Shown: positions 1 to 9,104, numbered from the stretch's first letter. The stretch is DNA of 64,000 bases from Microbacterium endophyticum (GCF_011047135.1 NZ_CP049255.1:1612001-1676000), one strand, 5' to 3'. Translations and numbers: made by a program. Notes: generated by a model from the sequence alone, not told the origin.

Positions 1-162
1 TCCCGAGGCTGCCGGCGTCGGAATGCCATCCGGATAGCGAGGAACGAGATCGACTCCGTCGATGTTCAATGAACGCAGCGCGCCACCAACCTGGCAGACC
101 TCCGCTCGTGCACGGGAGGAGGTAAGGGTGTATCGGTGCCCGGTCGGGTCGGCGAGTGTCAT
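1..162 (-). CDS. Aldose 1-epimerase (galactose mutarotase) family, N-terminal part only
   Basis: Only the first 54 codons lie in the window; the gene runs off the left edge. The frame opens at an ATG (162-160) preceded by a good Shine-Dalgarno (GAAGGAG). The translated start contains the pattern QVGGALRSLNIDGVDLVPRY followed by PDGIP, which matches the first beta-strands of aldose 1-epimerase proteins, where a GA-LRSL segment leads to a G-x-DLV segment. The family interconverts alpha and beta anomers of aldohexoses in the cytoplasm. The catalytic His and Glu would lie in the missing part, so activity cannot be judged. It is transcribed divergently from the helicase gene starting at 403. The 240 bases between them hold no recognised element. 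Confidence 0.72.
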   Translation of the reverse strand, partial: MTLADPTGHRYTLTSSRARAEVCQVGGALRSLNIDGVDLVPRYPDGIPTPAASG

Positions 163-402
163 CGGTCTGTGCTCCTTCGCTGTCTTTAGGGTACGGGGAG
201 AGAACTCTCAGGACGGCACGCTACAGTGGAATGTCGGCTTCGGACATCGCGCGTGAGCGCGAATGGGTTTTGTGAGTCCTTGGGGCCGATGGTGTGTGTC
301 GATCGACGCTCATCACCATCAGTGAATGCCCCCGACCCACGATGCTCGGGCTAGCCGCCGCGTGCGGCATCGTTCGCTTTGCGAATAAACCCAGAAAGAC
401 TC

Positions 403-2355
403 ATGCCTCAAAATAAAAAGCCGGCAGGTTCTCGACCCGCCAAAAACTTCGACCCGAAGTACGCTCCGAAGACCTCTTATCAGGATCGCAAACGTCGTCC
501 CGATGCAGTCGGTGCGACAAAGCCCGGCTCGAAGAGCCCAAGCCACCGCGGCTATCGCCCGCAGTCCGAGGACGCCGCTCCCACGAAGCGTCGCTGGAAC
601 GCTGACGAGCGCGCCGCACGTGATGGCGCACGCCCCGCACGCGAAGCTGGCGGCTACGACCGCCCGCGTCGATCGTTCGACAAGGACGCTGCACCGCGCC
701 GTGGCACAGCTGACCGCTCGTCGGGCGGGCCTCGTCGCGACTTCGCACCGCGTCAAGACCGCGAAGACCGTCCTCGCCGTGACTTCAGTGACCGTCCTCG
801 TCGTGACTTCAGTGATCGACCGCGTCAAGACCGGGACGACCGTCCCCGTCGCGATGCAAGCGATCGTCCTCGTCAGGACTTCGCTCCTCGTCGTGACTTC
901 AACGATCGTCCGCGCCAGGATCGTGATGACCGTCCGCGTCGCGAGGCGAACGACCGGCCCCGTCGCGAATCTGCGTCACGCCCCAATTTCACACCGCGCC
1001 CGGACCGCCACGATCGTCCGCGCCGTGACTCCAGCGATCGCCCCCGTCGCACCGACACCGGCAACCGTTCCGACTGGAACGCGCAGCCCAAGTCAAAGGC
1101 GCACGAAGACCACATCGATGTCGTTCACGAGCGCCTGCAGGCAGAGGCCGTCGACGCGACAATCACTACCGGTGAGTCTTTCGGTGACCTCGGTCTTGGG
1201 CAGAACCTCGTTCGCGTACTGAACGACCTCGGTGCACCCCACCCCTTCCCGATTCAGGCGGCAACGGTAAAACCGATCCTCGAAGGACGCGACGTGCTTG
1301 CGCGCGGTCGCACCGGATCTGGCAAGACCATCGCCTTCGGCGCACCCCTGGTGGAGTCAGTTCTCCGCGCCCAGGCCGGTGCCAAGCGTGACTTCGGTCG
1401 CAAGCCCCGTGCTCTCATCATGGCGCCGACGCGTGAGCTCGCTCTTCAGATCGACCGCACGGTGCAGGCACTGGCGCGCAGCGTTGGCCTGTTCACCACG
1501 CAGATCTACGGTGGCGTGCCGCAGGCTCGCCAGGTGGGTGCGCTCCGCAAGGGCGTTGACATCATCATCGGGACGCCCGGTCGTATCGAAGACCTCGTCA
1601 ACCAGGGCAAGCTCGACCTTTCTGAGGTCAGCATCGCTGTTCTCGATGAGGCTGACCACATGTGCGAACTCGGCTTCCTTGAGCCCGTGCAGCGGATTCT
1701 CCGTCACACCGCAGACTCCAGCCAGAAGCTGCTCTTCTCGGCAACGCTCGACCGCGAGGTCGCAGCGCTCGTCGATGAGTTCCTCGTCGAGCCCGCCGTC
1801 TACGAAGTCGCCGGTGAGGACCAGGACTCGGGCACGATCGACCACCGCGTCATCGTCATCGATCACCGCGACAAGGCTGAGATCCTCACCTCGCTCGTTG
1901 ATCGCGACGGCAAGACGCTTGTTTTCGCTCGCACCCGTGCGTATGCCGAGATGCTCGCTGAACAGTTCGATGAGGCTGGTATTTCGGCCGTCGCACTTCA
2001 CGGTGATCTCAACCAGGCCAAGCGCACACGCAACCTGCAGCGCCTGACCTCGGGTCGTGTGAACGTGCTTGTTGCAACAGACGTTGCGGCACGAGGCATC
2101 CACGTCGATGACATCGATCTCGTTATTCAGGCTGACCCGCCGGACGAGTACAAGACGTACCTGCACCGCTCGGGCCGTACCGGCCGCGCGGGGCGCTTGG
2201 GTACTGTCGTGACGATCATCACGCGTCAGCGCCGCCGCCGTATGACGGAGATGCTCGACCGTGCCGAGATCGAAGCACCATTCGACGATGTACGCATCGG
2301 TGACGACCTCATCGAAGAACTCAGTGGTCGTCAGCTCGCGAACGTCACCGCGTAG
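403..2355 (+). CDS. DEAD-box ATP-dependent RNA helicase with RD/RP-repeat N-terminal tail
   Basis: A 650-residue DEAD-box RNA helicase, expected to unwind RNA duplexes in ribosome assembly, RNA decay or cold adaptation. Residues 1-230 are low-complexity and highly charged, with DRPRRDFS-type repeats. The core follows: Q-motif region (PFPIQ), Walker A GRTGSGKT near residue 302, PTRELA, TPGR, DEAD near residue 416, SAT, and motif VI HRSGRTGRAG. Most bacterial DEAD-box proteins carry their basic tail at the C-terminus; here the C-terminus is short and the tail is N-terminal. I chose ATG 403 over the upstream TTG at 379 because MPQNKKPAGSRP looks like the family start and AGAAAG lies just upstream. 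A hairpin follows the stop. Confidence 0.93.
   Translation: MPQNKKPAGSRPAKNFDPKYAPKTSYQDRKRRPDAVGATKPGSKSPSHRGYRPQSEDAAPTKRRWNADERAARDGARPAREAGGYDRPRRSFDKDAAPRRGTADRSSGGPRRDFAPRQDREDRPRRDFSDRPRRDFSDRPRQDRDDRPRRDASDRPRQDFAPRRDFNDRPRQDRDDRPRREANDRPRRESASRPNFTPRPDRHDRPRRDSSDRPRRTDTGNRSDWNAQPKSKAHEDHIDVVHERLQAEAVDATITTGESFGDLGLGQNLVRVLNDLGAPHPFPIQAATVKPILEGRDVLARGRTGSGKTIAFGAPLVESVLRAQAGAKRDFGRKPRALIMAPTRELALQIDRTVQALARSVGLFTTQIYGGVPQARQVGALRKGVDIIIGTPGRIEDLVNQGKLDLSEVSIAVLDEADHMCELGFLEPVQRILRHTADSSQKLLFSATLDREVAALVDEFLVEPAVYEVAGEDQDSGTIDHRVIVIDHRDKAEILTSLVDRDGKTLVFARTRAYAEMLAEQFDEAGISAVALHGDLNQAKRTRNLQRLTSGRVNVLVATDVAARGIHVDDIDLVIQADPPDEYKTYLHRSGRTGRAGRLGTVVTIITRQRRRRMTEMLDRAEIEAPFDDVRIGDDLIEELSGRQLANVTA
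757..1053 (+). repeat. In-frame repeats encoding DRPRRD/DRPRQD units
   Basis: A tandem, imperfect coding repeat within the helicase gene. The recurring unit is about 8-9 codons (D-R-P-R-R-D plus two or three spacer residues) and occurs around ten times. The DNA repeats share blocks such as gaccgtcctcgtcgtgac but have drifted. The product would be a disordered Arg/Asp-rich RNA-binding tail. Repeat number may vary among strains by slippage. Confidence 0.85.
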
Positions 2356-2372
2356 TTATTAAGACATCCGTC

Positions 2373-2432
2373 TCGGGCGGAGGAGATGAGTCGGGCGGTG
2401 GATCCGCCTTTCGGCTCAGATCCTCCGCCCGA
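2373..2432. terminator. Hairpin between convergent helicase and radical SAM genes
   Basis: Arms at 2373-2390 and 2415-2432 pair over 18 positions with two central mismatches (outer part TCGGGCGGAGGA / TCCTCCGCCCGA). A second small GGCGG/CCGCC stem lies in the loop. It sits 18 bases after the helicase stop and 33 bases before the end of the opposing radical SAM gene, a normal place for a bidirectional terminator. There is no strong T-run, so intrinsic termination is inferred from position and stem only. Confidence 0.6.
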
Positions 2433-2464
2433 TGCGTTTACGCGCCGGGCGCGGGACGCCCGGA

Positions 2465-3514
2465 CTAGAACAGTCGCGCCGCGGCAACCGACTTCGTCGG
2501 CGTGACGCGCGTGAGTGTCGAGGTTTGACGCGGGCGGAACCGGGCGGTTTCTTCTTCGGTGCTCCCATCGAGGTGGTATGCGCGAAGCAGTGGGCGCACG
2601 CGCCGAGACAGCCACTGCCGGTACTGCTTAGGCGCCTGAGCGGATGCCCCGGGGTACAAACCGAGGTAGGACGACACGAGCTCGGGATGTTCACGCCGCA
2701 GCCATGCCATGAACCACGGTTTCACCCCTGGTCGTAGGTGCATCGCTCCGTAGATCACGCGGGCGGCCCCCGCGTCGCGAATTCGCGACAGTGCGTCTTG
2801 CAGTGCGGTCATCGAGTCGGTGAGGTGCGGCATGACGGGCATCATGAACACCGTCACACGGAAGCCGGCATCCGTTGCTGCGCGAACTGTGTCGAGGCGT
2901 GCTTGCGTCGACGGTGTTCCTGGCTCGACGGACTTTTGCAGGTCGTCATCGAAAATAGCAATCGACATTGCGATCGACACATCGACGACGGATGTCGCTT
3001 CCACCAGTTGCGGCAAATCCCGGCGCAGGAGTGTTCCCTTTGTGAGAACCGAGAACGGTGTCCCCGATTCTGCGAGCGCGTCGATGATTCCTGGCATGAG
3101 TCGGTAGCGGCCCTCGGCCCGCTGATACGGATCGGTATTCGTGCCGAGGGCGACGTGCTCGCGTCCCCAAGAACCACGTCGTACTTCCGCCCGGAGCACA
3201 TCGGCAATGTTGACCTTGACGATGATCTGCGAATCGAAATCGCGACCGGTGTCGAGGTCGAGATATGCGTGGGTACCGCGGGCAAAGCAGTAGACGCACG
3301 CATGAGAGCAACCGCGGTAGGGGTTCACTGTCCAGTCGAAAGGCATTTCAGACGTGCCGGGCACATGATTGAGGGCTGAGCGAGCCAGGACCTCGTGAAA
3401 CGTCACGCCAGCGAAGTCGGGAGTGGTCACCGATCTCACCAGGTCATCCGTGCTGTCGAGGCCGGAAAGTGCGGCGTCATCGATCGCACCCAGTTGTTGC
3501 CCTTGCCATCTCAT
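2465..3514 (-). CDS. Rv2578c-family radical SAM protein
   Basis: A 349-residue radical SAM protein of the actinobacterial Rv2578c type. The [4Fe-4S]-binding CxxxCxxC is visible as CSHACVYCFARG near residue 70, preceded by the typical segment WTVNPYRGC. The family resembles spore photoproduct lyase and archaeal radical SAM proteins, but no substrate has been assigned that I can name with confidence. The ATG at 3514 opens the frame and the next gene diverges. It is monocistronic and convergent with the helicase. Composition is like its neighbours. Confidence 0.88.
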   Translation of the reverse strand: MRWQGQQLGAIDDAALSGLDSTDDLVRSVTTPDFAGVTFHEVLARSALNHVPGTSEMPFDWTVNPYRGCSHACVYCFARGTHAYLDLDTGRDFDSQIIVKVNIADVLRAEVRRGSWGREHVALGTNTDPYQRAEGRYRLMPGIIDALAESGTPFSVLTKGTLLRRDLPQLVEATSVVDVSIAMSIAIFDDDLQKSVEPGTPSTQARLDTVRAATDAGFRVTVFMMPVMPHLTDSMTALQDALSRIRDAGAARVIYGAMHLRPGVKPWFMAWLRREHPELVSSYLGLYPGASAQAPKQYRQWLSRRVRPLLRAYHLDGSTEEETARFRPRQTSTLTRVTPTKSVAAARLF

Positions 3515-3629
3515 GGCGTTAGTCGAACAGGTGTTCTATTAGAAGTCAAGTGAGTCGGTCTAGAAAATAGAACGCATCGCGCGAAGGGTGCCTGCCCGCT
3601 CATCGAGGGGCATCAGGGACAATGGACTG

Positions 3630-4649
3630 ATGACTTCTTCCAAAGCCCCCGTGTCGCGTCGCGCTTTGCGCGAAGCACGGCGTCGCTCTCTGCGGCGAGG
3701 GTGGCTTGCGGTGGGTACATCTGTACTTGCTCTCGGCAGCATCGCTGCCGTTGTGATGGCGCTCGTCGCGCCGCCGCTCGGCGAGGATGCGACACTGGGG
3801 CAGCAGTCAGTGGCGGCGACGACCGCGCCTGTCGTCGTCGAAGCGCTCCCGGTGCCACAGATGAGTAGTTCGCCGAGCGGCGCTGGGTCGGCGGGGGAGG
3901 CGGCGTCTGGCGACTCGAGCGATGCCATCTGTGACAACGCGGCCGTCACCGACGCGCTCGCGGCTGGCAACGACGGTGACGCGATCACCGCGGCAGGGGG
4001 CGCCGAGGCATTCCGTGATGCCGTGGCGAGCGGTGCTGCGCCTTGCGTCTCTTTGAGCGACGCGACTCGCGTGTGGACGGTAGTGAACAAGCAACGAGCC
4101 TTTGACCCCGTCGACTACGAGCCTGCGCCGCGTCAAATTCCCGACGCTGTGCGCGATCTTGCCGGTGGCAGTCTTCGTTCGGATGCAGCGGGCGCTCTCA
4201 CTGCCATGGTCGCCGACGCTGCGGCTGCAGGTGTGGGAGAGATTGCCCTAGAGAGTGGATATCGGTCGTACGGGACGCAACAGTCGACGTACAGCGGCCA
4301 TGTCGCGGATATGGGTCAGGCTGAGGCAGACAAAGTGAGTGCGCGCCCCGGCTTCAGCGAGCATCAGTCCGGGCTCGCCGCCGATGTCGTCGCCTGCGGC
4401 GCGGACGGCTGCACGTCGCTCGATGGCCTCGCCGGCACCGCACAGGGTGATTGGGTCGCGGCGCACTCCTGGGAGTACGGCTACATCGTGCGCTATGAAG
4501 AGGGGCACACCGATACGACCGGGTATTCGCCGGAGCCGTGGCATCTGCGTTACATCGGAACGGATCTCGCCGCGGCGTATCACGAGGGTGATTGGCACAC
4601 GCTCGAAGAATTCTTCGGGCTACCCGCTGCCCCTGATTACGCCAACTGA
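3630..4649 (+). CDS. M15-family D-alanyl-D-alanine carboxypeptidase (VanY-like), membrane-anchored
   Basis: A 339-residue protein with a basic N-terminus and one transmembrane segment (about residues 23-46, GWLAVGTSVLALGSIAAVV), then an Ala/Ser/Gly-rich linker and a C-terminal M15B/VanY domain. The zinc-site pattern is present: SEHQSGLAADV (SxHxxGxAxD) and, further on, EPWHLRYIG. The preceding ESGYRSYGTQ segment is also typical. Such enzymes remove the terminal D-Ala of peptidoglycan stem peptides outside the membrane. I chose ATG 3630 rather than the in-frame GTG at 3588 because the former puts the basic n-region at the start. It stands alone, divergent from the radical SAM gene. Confidence 0.87.
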   Translation: MTSSKAPVSRRALREARRRSLRRGWLAVGTSVLALGSIAAVVMALVAPPLGEDATLGQQSVAATTAPVVVEALPVPQMSSSPSGAGSAGEAASGDSSDAICDNAAVTDALAAGNDGDAITAAGGAEAFRDAVASGAAPCVSLSDATRVWTVVNKQRAFDPVDYEPAPRQIPDAVRDLAGGSLRSDAAGALTAMVADAAAAGVGEIALESGYRSYGTQQSTYSGHVADMGQAEADKVSARPGFSEHQSGLAADVVACGADGCTSLDGLAGTAQGDWVAAHSWEYGYIVRYEEGHTDTTGYSPEPWHLRYIGTDLAAAYHEGDWHTLEEFFGLPAAPDYAN

Positions 4650-4831
4650 TCACCCTCGATCTCGCGCCGCAGCATCCAGTCGTTGCGACACCGAGTTCCT
4701 GAGAGCATGAGATGGAATCCCACACCGTGCGTCGCCTGTCGTGCTGACGCGGCATAGAATTAAAGCGGCGACGGCGCCCTTCGACTGGTTCGGGCATGAG
4801 CGTCGCTCGAGCAATCGAAAAGGGGTCAGCA

Positions 4832-5995
4832 GTGGATCGCGACATTTACGACGAGGATCACGAGGCATTTCGGGACGTCGTCAAAGAGTTCATCAAGCGC
4901 TACGTCACGAACGAGAAGCGCGAGCAGTGGGACGCCGACGGTGAAGTAGATCGCGCCACGATGACCGCTGCTGGCGAGTCAGGACTCATCGGACTCTCGG
5001 TGCCGGAAGAGTTCGGCGGCGCCGGGATGCTTCAGGACTATCGCTTTCGTGCTGTGGTAAACGAAGAGGTCATCGCCGCCGGTGCCGGATCACTCGCGGG
5101 AGCCTTCGGCATCCAGGATGATCTCGCAGTCCCCTACCTTGCGCATTTCGGTACCCCGGAGCAGCAACAGAAGTGGCTTCCTGGCATGGCAACGGGTGAG
5201 ATTCTTGGCGCGCTCGCCATGACGGAGCCGGGAGCCGGGAGCGACCTGCGCGGCGCTAAGACGACGGCAAGAAAGGTCGATGGTGGCTATCTCGTCAACG
5301 GTGCAAAGACATTCATTTCGTCGGGTAAGACCGCTGACATCATCGTCACCTTCGTGAAAACGGGCGAGGGGAACCGCGCGGATGCCTTCAGCCTCGTCGT
5401 GATCGAGAACGGTATGGACGGGTTCGAGCACGGCAAGAAGCTCAACAAGATGGGCTTCCACGGCCACGACACTGCAGAGCTTTCGTTCGTCGATGTTTTC
5501 GTTCCCGACGGCAACCTGATCGGCGGAGAGGCTGGACACGGTTTCGTGCAGCTCATGCGAAACCTTCCCCTTGAGCGCCTGTCGATCGGCGTGGCCGCCG
5601 CGGCAGCCGCCGATGCCGCGTTTGGGTGGACGCTGGAATATACAAAGAGCCGTGAAGCCTTCGGGCAGCCGGTGTCTGATTTTCAGAACACCCGGTTTCG
5701 ACTGGCCGATATCGCGACGACGGTTGACGTGCTCTGGGCGTACAACGATCGTGCGATGCGCCTCTACTCCGACAACAAGCTCACCCCAGAAGAAGCTGCG
5801 AAGGTGAAGTTCTGGTCGACCGAGCGTGAGTGGGAAGTTCTTGACCAGGCTGTGCAGCTTCACGGCGGTTATGGCTACATCACGGAGTACCCGATCGCGC
5901 GGGCATTCCTCGATGCTCGAGTGCACCGCATCTACGGCGGTACGAACGAAATCATGCGTGAAATCGTCGCACGCGCCGTTATCGGTCGAAAGTAG
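4832..5995 (+). CDS. Acyl-CoA dehydrogenase (long-chain/isovaleryl-type)
   Basis: A 387-residue FAD-dependent acyl-CoA dehydrogenase. It has the FAD/substrate motifs ALAMTEPGAGSDLRG and the C-terminal block VQLHGGYGYITEYPIAR and RIYGGTNEIMREI. The usual short/medium-chain catalytic Glu of the IYEGT motif is Gly here, while E248 in LPLERL is in the position used by long-chain and isovaleryl-CoA dehydrogenases, so the protein belongs to that branch. GTG 4832 is preferred because AAAGGGG lies 6-7 bases upstream; an ATG at 4796 would add 12 residues. It ends 15 bases from the opposing ECF transporter operon. Substrate chain length is not determinable. Confidence 0.9.
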   Translation: MDRDIYDEDHEAFRDVVKEFIKRYVTNEKREQWDADGEVDRATMTAAGESGLIGLSVPEEFGGAGMLQDYRFRAVVNEEVIAAGAGSLAGAFGIQDDLAVPYLAHFGTPEQQQKWLPGMATGEILGALAMTEPGAGSDLRGAKTTARKVDGGYLVNGAKTFISSGKTADIIVTFVKTGEGNRADAFSLVVIENGMDGFEHGKKLNKMGFHGHDTAELSFVDVFVPDGNLIGGEAGHGFVQLMRNLPLERLSIGVAAAAAADAAFGWTLEYTKSREAFGQPVSDFQNTRFRLADIATTVDVLWAYNDRAMRLYSDNKLTPEEAAKVKFWSTEREWEVLDQAVQLHGGYGYITEYPIARAFLDARVHRIYGGTNEIMREIVARAVIGRK

Positions 5996-6010
5996 GGCTA
6001 TCGCCGACGG

Positions 6011-6835
6011 TTACGTCAGGCTCCACGGAAAGAACACCCACAGCACCGCCGCCGTGGCTATCCACGACGAGACGACGAAGACCGAGTCGCGGCGGCGAAA
6101 CGGCACGAGGTGACGCTCGGTACGGTCGGGGTAGGCGCCGAACGCGCGAGCGTCCATGGCGAGCGCGACGCGCTCAGCGTGCCGAATCGCTCCCGCAAGG
6201 AGCGGAACGATGTAGCCGGCGCCGCGAGCTAGTGCCCCGAAAGGCCCACGGCGATCGTGCGAGCCGCGCACGCGATGAGCGTGGCGGATGATGTCGAGCT
6301 CGTGCTGAAAACGAGGCACGAACCGAAAAGCTGCCAGTGCTGTGTACCCGACGCGGTACGGAACCCGAAGCTGCTGCACGAACGAGCGCGCGATGTCGGG
6401 CCCGGTCGTTGTGAGGCCCGGCAGAAGCGCGAGCGCCACGATCGCACCGAGTCGAATGCCGGTAGCAAGCCCCACATCGACGGCGCCCGAGTAGAGGGTC
6501 CATGCGCCGATCTGCACGAGCGGCGTCGTTCCCCGTACGAGCTCCGGATTCGTCCACACGGCGAATCCGAACCCGAGGAGAACAACGGTGGCCGGAAGCG
6601 CGATGAACAGGATGATCGCGAGTCGACGCGTCATCCGCGCGCCGATCAGGAGCAGGACGTAGCTCAGCGCGAGGAACGTGAGAGGTGTCGCGAAGTCGCG
6701 CACGAAGATCAGCAGCACTAACGCAGGCAATGGTGCCGCAAATTTGGCCAGGGGGTTCAAATTGTAGAGAAAACGTACGGGTGAGCCTGAGTTAGTGCGG
6801 GCGTAGGGGTCGCGCGCGGCGTGCGTGATTGTCAC
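6011..6835 (-). CDS. ECF transporter transmembrane (T) component, YkoC/EcfT-like
   Basis: A 274-residue integral membrane protein with several hydrophobic helices in its first half, followed by the coupling-helix segments typical of EcfT proteins: ARSFVQQLRVPYRVGYTALAA and, later, AIRHAERVALAMDARAF (the Ala-Arg-Gly/Ala motifs that contact the ATPases). It is the last gene of a three-gene operon: its ATG (6835-6833) overlaps the stop of the ATPase gene by ATGA. With the S component and the fused ATPase it forms an energy-coupling factor importer. The start of the protein (PYARTNSGSPVRFLYNLNPLAKF) is typical. Confidence 0.88.
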   Translation of the reverse strand: MTITHAARDPYARTNSGSPVRFLYNLNPLAKFAAPLPALVLLIFVRDFATPLTFLALSYVLLLIGARMTRRLAIILFIALPATVVLLGFGFAVWTNPELVRGTTPLVQIGAWTLYSGAVDVGLATGIRLGAIVALALLPGLTTTGPDIARSFVQQLRVPYRVGYTALAAFRFVPRFQHELDIIRHAHRVRGSHDRRGPFGALARGAGYIVPLLAGAIRHAERVALAMDARAFGAYPDRTERHLVPFRRRDSVFVVSSWIATAAVLWVFFPWSLT

Positions 6836-8565
6836 AGTGCGCTCCCCGGAAGATTATCGAGGCGCGTCGCGCGCGAGAGTTCGGGATGCCTCGTCACGCC
6901 CTGCAGCGCTTGCCGGAGAGGCGGAAGCCGAAGGCCCGCGGAATTGATGAGCGCAGTGTCGGTGAAGATATCTTCGGTGGTGCGAGCTGCCAGAACCTCA
7001 CCGTCACGCATCACGATGGTGCGGTGCGCGTACTCGGTCACGAGCTGCATGTCATGCGTGACGATGATGATCGTCGTGCCCTCGTGATTGAGATCACGCA
7101 GCAGCGCCAGTAGTTCGTCGGCGCGGGCACGGTCTTGGCCAAAAGTGGGCTCATCGAGGGCGAGAATCGCAGCGCCTGAGATGAGTGCGGTGCCCACCGA
7201 GAGTCGTCGCTTTTGCCCGCCGGAAAGATGGAACGGGTGGGCGTCAGCCTTCTCGGCGAGGCCGAAGCGTCGCAGCATCTCATCGACTCGATCGCCTACT
7301 TCGTGCTCGTCAAAGCGGTTACGGCGAAGCCCAAACGCCAGCTCATCGAAAACTGTGTGTGCGATGAACTGATGCTCCGGGTTCTGAAAGACGAACCCCA
7401 CCCGCTCGTGCACTCGCCCTCGGCCGAGCCGAGTGATGTCTTTGCCGTCGATGAACACGCTGCCGCGCGGCGGCGGAACCACGCCCGAGAGTGCCTGCAG
7501 AAGGGTGGTTTTACCCGCGCCGTTGCCGCCGACAATGGCAACGAAGTCGCCGGAGTGGATCTCGAGATCGATGCCGTGTAGCACTTCGGTGCGTCCGCGC
7601 CGCAGGCGTAGGTTCGTCGCCGAAAGTACGGGCTGCGGCATCCGACTTTCTGCCGTCGCACCGCCGATCGGTGTGGGCTGCCAGTCGCTCGGGGATGGGG
7701 AGGCATCGAGGGCCGTTGTAAGCTCGGCCGGCGTCAATGGCAACGGGTCGAGGTGGTACCCGGCTCGTCGCAGGCGGAGCGCTGCGAGAGCAGATGTGGG
7801 TAGCCAGACGCCGAGGTCATGAAGTTCGGTGGCGCGATCGCGCAAGATCGCGTCGATGCTTCCGTCCGCGACAACTCGGCCCAGCTGATCTACCACCACG
7901 ACACGGTTGGCGATCGCGATCGCCGCATCGAGATTGTGCTCGATGAGCAGGATGCCGCGCTCTGGGTCGGCCGCGAGTTCAGCGAGCGCGGCGTAGACGT
8001 CTTCGATGCCCTGGGGATCAAGGTTCGCAGTCGGTTCGTCGAGGACGAGAAGCGCAGATCCCATCGCTATTGCCGCGGCCATCGCGAGACGCTGACGGCC
8101 ACCGCCGGAGAGCACATCGGGGTTTTCGTCGCGACGATGCCAGAGGCTCATTTTGCGAAGCGCGCTTTCGGCACGCTCCAGAACATCCGCGACGGGGAGC
8201 CGGAGGTTCTCGGGGCCGAAAGCAACCTCATCGAGGAGTGTGCCGGTGACCACTTGTGTATCAGGGTCTTGAAACACCATTCCGACGTGCTGGCTGAGGG
8301 TCGAAACCGGGGTGTCAGCGGCGAGATATCCGGCAATCTCGACACGCCCCGACACCGTTGCGGGAAGCGACTGCGGGATCAGCCCGTTGAGTGTGAGCGC
8401 GAGGGTCGACTTTCCGGATCCGCTCGGCCCGAGCACGAGCACGATGTCTCCTGGCATCACTGTGAAAGAGACGTCAGACGGCGTATCGCCCGAGGCGCCG
8501 TCGTACCTCACACCGAGATGGTCGATGCGGGCAAGCGCTGGTTGTGTGGGCGCGGCATCCGCCAT
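6832..8565 (-). CDS. ECF transporter double ATPase, YkoD-like
   Basis: A 577-residue fusion of two ABC ATPases. Domain 1 has Walker A GPSGSGKST at 46-54, signature LSGGGRQRLAMA and Walker B LLVLDEPTANLD; domain 2 has GGNGAGKTTL, LSGGQKRRLSVG and ILALDEPTFGQD. It powers the three-gene importer with the S and T components. The open frame extends to 9066, but that part overlaps the S-component gene and is Arg-rich shadow sequence; the real start is ATG 8565-8563, which overlaps the S-component stop as TGATG. The signature of domain 1 has an extra Gly-Gly (SGGGRQR), a small departure from LSGGQ. Confidence 0.92.
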   Translation of the reverse strand: MADAAPTQPALARIDHLGVRYDGASGDTPSDVSFTVMPGDIVLVLGPSGSGKSTLALTLNGLIPQSLPATVSGRVEIAGYLAADTPVSTLSQHVGMVFQDPDTQVVTGTLLDEVAFGPENLRLPVADVLERAESALRKMSLWHRRDENPDVLSGGGRQRLAMAAAIAMGSALLVLDEPTANLDPQGIEDVYAALAELAADPERGILLIEHNLDAAIAIANRVVVVDQLGRVVADGSIDAILRDRATELHDLGVWLPTSALAALRLRRAGYHLDPLPLTPAELTTALDASPSPSDWQPTPIGGATAESRMPQPVLSATNLRLRRGRTEVLHGIDLEIHSGDFVAIVGGNGAGKTTLLQALSGVVPPPRGSVFIDGKDITRLGRGRVHERVGFVFQNPEHQFIAHTVFDELAFGLRRNRFDEHEVGDRVDEMLRRFGLAEKADAHPFHLSGGQKRRLSVGTALISGAAILALDEPTFGQDRARADELLALLRDLNHEGTTIIIVTHDMQLVTEYAHRTIVMRDGEVLAARTTEDIFTDTALINSAGLRLPPLRQALQGVTRHPELSRATRLDNLPGSAL

Positions 8566-9104
8566 CAGCTGCGAGTGACGCCGGCGCGGCGAAGGCCGGC
8601 ACCGATCCAGAGGCCGCCCGCCGTCCACAGCACCGGACCGAGGATCGAGATGGTGATGTACGCGATTTGCGCCCAGGGTGCGAGCGAGGTCATGTGCGCG
8701 GCGAACGCGACGATGACGGCGACAAGAATACCGATGATCACGGCGGAGATGAAGAACCGCCAGGGGGCCCACACCCGGTAACGGGTGAGGGCGGCGACGG
8801 CTTCTTGAATACCGCCGAACAGCAGCGCCGTGCCGAGGAAGCGAAATGCCCACTGCGGAGCGAGTGCGCTCGCGACGAGCGCAGCCATCACGTGGGTCAT
8901 CAGCGCGACCCACGGCAGGCGGATTGCTTCCTGAGCGATGATTCCCGGAAGCACGTGTACGCCGAGAACGAGGCCATAGACGAAGGGCGCCGAGATGATG
9001 ACGAACGGTGTGAGCCAGCCGGCGATACCGCCGAACAGGCCGGTTACGACGCCGATCGCGGCACAAGTCAGGAGAACGCGCGTTGAGAGCACACGGGTTC
9101 GCAT
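8565..9104 (-). CDS. ECF transporter substrate-binding (S) component, YkoE-like
   Basis: A 179-residue membrane protein with about five or six hydrophobic segments and almost no soluble part. Gene order S component, fused ATPase, T component matches ykoE-ykoD-ykoC, systems assigned to hydroxymethylpyrimidine/thiamine uptake. The sequence features (FGGIAGWLTPFV, GVHVLPGIIAQE, FGGIQEAVAAL) fit the YkoE family as I know it. A GTG immediately precedes the chosen ATG. I looked for a TPP riboswitch in the roughly 80 bases upstream and found no match to the conserved CTGAGA or ACCTGA elements, so the thiamine assignment rests on gene order and family likeness only. Confidence 0.78.
   Translation of the reverse strand: MRTRVLSTRVLLTCAAIGVVTGLFGGIAGWLTPFVIISAPFVYGLVLGVHVLPGIIAQEAIRLPWVALMTHVMAALVASALAPQWAFRFLGTALLFGGIQEAVAALTRYRVWAPWRFFISAVIIGILVAVIVAFAAHMTSLAPWAQIAYITISILGPVLWTAGGLWIGAGLRRAGVTRS

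Noticed and set aside
62-256. Plus-strand 64-codon frame at the left edge
   Set aside because: It is antisense to the aldose 1-epimerase start, which has a family pattern and a good ribosome site.
757-1053. Repeat array that might be read as a CRISPR
   Set aside because: The repeats are in frame, have no unique spacers of constant length and encode a regular amino-acid pattern.
8566-9066. N-terminal extension of the double-ATPase reading frame (open to 9066)
   Set aside because: It lies on the same strand over the S-component gene, is Arg/His-rich and not protein-like; the true ATPase start is the ATG at 8565.
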